From: an uncultured Eubacterium sp.
Lineage (GTDB): Bacteria > Bacillota > Clostridia > Lachnospirales > Lachnospiraceae
DNA length: 22,775 nt
Assembly (NCBI GenBank): GCA_937915825.1
Contig: CALGGT010000051.1
Location: 1 to 22,775, forward strand
Direction: 5' to 3'
Below, in pieces: positions 20,624-22,775 of this stretch. The notes beneath the pieces are model-generated. The model searched no databases. It was not told the DNA's origin and was given only the letters and a program-made list of their open reading frames with translations. The translations under genes and the position numbers were made by a program. How positions within the stretch are numbered: position 1 is the stretch's first letter; each line of letters begins with the position of its first letter.

Positions 20624-22609
20624 TTATAAGGAGATAAATGTGGCACCGGCACTTCGAGCCATTGAGTGTAAAATGCTGGAAGGCGGTCCGACAATAACAG
20701 CCAAACTTGGACAGTAACTGATGGCGTAGTAGCCGGATTTTAGTCGTGTTCCACTGGCAAATTCAACCGATTTCAACTTGGGACAATCGTAGATACAACC
20801 GCCGGCCATTTTCTTAATGCTCTTCTCAAAGGTAATCTTGCGAAGGGCTTTTACATGATTAAATCCGTAAGAACCAATGGTCTTTACCGAAGAAGGAACG
20901 TTGTATGTAGAGGTAGTCTTCTTGGGCGGATATAGGATCAAGGTGGTCATGGAACCGTTAAAGAGGATCCCGTCTCTGGATTTAAATTTGGAGCTTCCCC
21001 CGTCGAAGGAACGAATCTTTCGACAACCGGAAATCACATTGGGAGAAAACTTGGAAAGTGAACTGGGAATGTGGAAACTTGTAATGGAAGATCCGGCGAA
21101 GCAATAGGGCTCCAATACCTGAACACTGTCGGCAACACTAAGAGACTTCAAATGTCCGCTGTAACGGAATGCTCCATATCCTACTTTGGTCACGCCGCTT
21201 CCCAGGCGTGCAGTGGTCAGTTTGGACATGTAAGAAAATGCATAATCTCCAATGGTATGCGCCGATGTGGAAATACTCCGCAAATGGGAGTTTCCTTCGA
21301 AGGCGTGGGCGCGAATCTCATGAACGCTGCCCGGAACCGAATAGGAGGCGGACTTCTTAGCTAAGGGATATTGAATTAATTTGGTCATTCCCTTGTTATA
21401 TAAAACGCCGGATGAGGAGGCGTATTTGGAGTTGCTGCCCGCCACGTTAATGGCGTATAAGCTGTAGCAATTGTTAAAAGCCCCCGGATTGATTCCCTTG
21501 ACACTGGCAGGGATGGAGATACTTTTTAATTTTCTACAGTTGGCAAATACGCGGTTTCCAATGTAAGTAACCTTTCCGCTTAAACGGATATGACGGAGTT
21601 TGGTAGATTGGAAAGCGCCGTTACCAATGTATTGCATATTGGAGTTCATTCGAATGCTCTTCAATCCGCTTTCCGCGAACGCACGGTCCCCGATGGCATA
21701 GAGTTTATGATTTAAGGTGACCTTCTTCAGATGATGGGTTCCATAAAAGGCATAAGCTTTAATGATCGACAGATTTTTAGGAAGTTTGATGGTTTTCAAT
21801 TGTCCGCAATTGCTAAATGTTCCTTCCGGGATCTGACGTGTGTCCGAGGGGAGTTTAACTTTCTTTAAAGCAGAACAGCCACTGAATACATATTCTCCCA
21901 TCCGAACTTTCTTTCCTTTAAATGTTACGGTCTGTAACAATTCCATACGTCCAAAGGCATGTTTCTCAATCTCGATCATTTTCTTCGGTATGGTGATCGT
22001 TCGAATGTTGGTACACCGATAAAAAGCCTTCTCATCGATGTAAGATACCGATGCAGGAATCTTGATCTTCTTCATGCGGTAACAGTTATAGAAGGTATAG
22101 GAATTGATGTGTTGAAAATTTTTCGGTAAGGAAACCTCTTTTAATGCGATGCATTCATAGAATGCGCCTTTCCCCAAACTTGTTACGGAATCGGGGATCG
22201 TAATATTGGACAATTTTCCACAGCGGGCAAAAGCGCTGGGACCAATCTTCTTTACTTTTTTAGGAAGTTTTACCGTTGTGATCGCGTCGTTATTATAGAA
22301 AGCATAGGCACCGATGTATTGAATGGAATCCGGCAGCTGAATGGTTTTGTATTTCGTGTTGGAGAAAGCGCCGTAACCAATGGAAGTAACCGGATAATTC
22401 TCGCTGACTTTGGAAGGGATGGTGATGCGATCCCCTTCCACAGCAGCGCTAAGAACCGTGGCCTCTTTACTGGTAATGCGATAGGTAATATCATCTACAA
22501 CAATCTTTTTGGCCTGCGCTTGAGGGGCATGGGAATATCCCAAAAACAGAATGGCAAGAAATGCCAAGCAAAGCCCCATGCGTAAATGAACAGTTACTTT
22601 ATTTTTCAT
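20624..22609 (-). CDS. Secreted BspA-like leucine-rich repeat protein
   Basis: This is a 661-residue extracellular protein. After a signal peptide (LRMGLCLAFLAILFLGYSHA, cleavage near AQA) comes a short strand (YRITSKEATVL), then more than 20 copies of the about 23-residue LRR_5/BspA repeat, for example ITIPDSVTSLGKGAFYECIA and IHIPSSLSKFSPNVI variants. The solenoid continues to the C-terminus (final SAGATFISL). No LPXTG or membrane anchor is visible, so release or non-covalent attachment is likely. This family is linked to adhesion and protein binding in gut and oral bacteria. The start at 22609 is chosen because AAAGGAGTGAG lies just upstream; an in-frame start at 22630 would overlap that site. 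It is transcribed toward the ABC exporter. Confidence 0.93.
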   Translation of the reverse strand: MKNKVTVHLRMGLCLAFLAILFLGYSHAPQAQAKKIVVDDITYRITSKEATVLSAAVEGDRITIPSKVSENYPVTSIGYGAFSNTKYKTIQLPDSIQYIGAYAFYNNDAITTVKLPKKVKKIGPSAFARCGKLSNITIPDSVTSLGKGAFYECIALKEVSLPKNFQHINSYTFYNCYRMKKIKIPASVSYIDEKAFYRCTNIRTITIPKKMIEIEKHAFGRMELLQTVTFKGKKVRMGEYVFSGCSALKKVKLPSDTRQIPEGTFSNCGQLKTIKLPKNLSIIKAYAFYGTHHLKKVTLNHKLYAIGDRAFAESGLKSIRMNSNMQYIGNGAFQSTKLRHIRLSGKVTYIGNRVFANCRKLKSISIPASVKGINPGAFNNCYSLYAINVAGSNSKYASSSGVLYNKGMTKLIQYPLAKKSASYSVPGSVHEIRAHAFEGNSHLRSISTSAHTIGDYAFSYMSKLTTARLGSGVTKVGYGAFRYSGHLKSLSVADSVQVLEPYCFAGSSITSFHIPSSLSKFSPNVISGCRKIRSFDGGSSKFKSRDGILFNGSMTTLILYPPKKTTSTYNVPSSVKTIGSYGFNHVKALRKITFEKSIKKMAGGCIYDCPKLKSVEFASGTRLKSGYYAISYCPSLAVIVGPPSSILHSMARSAGATFISL

Positions 22610-22632
22610 AGTGAATCTCACTCCTTTCAATC

Positions 22633-22661
22633 ATAATTATTGTAGAAAGGAGGTGTGTCAA
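22633..22661 (-). promoter_or_regulatory. Probable promoter of the LRR gene
   Basis: On the minus strand TTGACA (22661-22656) and AATTAT (22638-22633) are 17 nt apart. The -35 box is consensus and the -10 box is weak; a TATGAT slightly downstream is an alternative. The transcription start would fall close to the ribosome binding site, so the leader would be very short. Confidence 0.55.
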
Positions 22662-22697
22662 TTTTATGGTTTCCAAATTACAGATTTGTTACAAATA

Positions 22698-22773
22698 TAA
22701 CGATTCACCGCCCCTGCCCAAATTCTTGGGGCCCGCTATGCGCTCTTGGTCGTGAACAGCCAGCTGACACGAC
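22698..22773. other. Intergenic end of window: dispersed motif and hairpins
   Basis: TAACGATTCACC (22698-22709) matches TAACGATTCACC at 14859-14870 exactly. Hairpins follow: CCCAA (22717-22721) with TTGGG (22726-22730), and GTCGTG (22749-22754) with CACGAC (22768-22773). No gene can be supported here; the segment may be part of a dispersed non-coding element that continues past the window. Confidence 0.35.
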
Positions 22774-22775
22774 GC

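Noticed and set aside
20877..22585. Plus-strand ORFs opposite the LRR gene
   Set aside because: They have no ribosome binding sites or domains and are the reverse complement of the LRR repeats.
22698..22775. tRNA or other structured RNA gene at the window end
   Set aside because: The inverted repeats do not form a cloverleaf and no conserved T-loop sequence is present.

Overview
The window looks like a chromosomal segment of a gut-type Clostridia bacterium, most likely Lachnospiraceae. I base this on moderate-to-low GC, strong AGGAGG-type ribosome binding sites, a BspA-like leucine-rich repeat protein, a YitT-family protein, a secreted serpin, and an Fn3-like tail of the lysine/tyrosine-rich kind common in that family. 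This placement is inference; no rRNA is present to confirm it.

Layout. 1-3040 is an accessory patch. It holds the first codons of an IS3-like transposase leaving the window, a small membrane protein, a macro-domain protein fused to a helical HTH-like domain, a VWA protein, and a tyrosine recombinase relic with an internal deletion. 3102-8227 carries a lipoprotein, a small secreted basic protein with its own promoter and terminator, and a three-gene ABC-2 transporter. One permease of that transporter has an extracellular domain resembling the front half of M1 aminopeptidases but lacking the zinc site. 8387-12151 is more ordinary: pyruvate kinase, a YitT-family membrane protein, a 54-residue helical protein in its own transcription unit, and a PfkB sugar-phosphate kinase. 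12193-14837 is a permease plus ATPase pair of the lactococcin-972 export/immunity type, with a promoter and a terminator in front but no precursor gene between them. 14950-17078 is a thiamin-pyrimidine (HMP) salvage pair, thiD and cytX, with structured leaders. 17177-20532 encodes a secreted serpin and an MsbA-like ABC exporter. 20624-22609, on the minus strand, is a secreted leucine-rich repeat protein that converges on the exporter.

How the parts may work together. ThiD and CytX form a clear pathway unit. The two ABC clusters look like peptide export or self-protection systems; one still has a candidate secreted product and the other appears to have lost it. The serpin and the leucine-rich repeat protein are secreted surface or extracellular proteins likely to face the host or neighbouring microbes. 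The macro/VWA pair is an uncharacterised two-gene module set among mobile-element debris.

A pattern runs through the window: short tandem duplications with unrelated units of 9, 9, 13, 14, 16, 23 and 30 nt occur in coding and non-coding DNA. One of them makes up the region where the macro domain's ADP-ribose-binding glycine loop should be.
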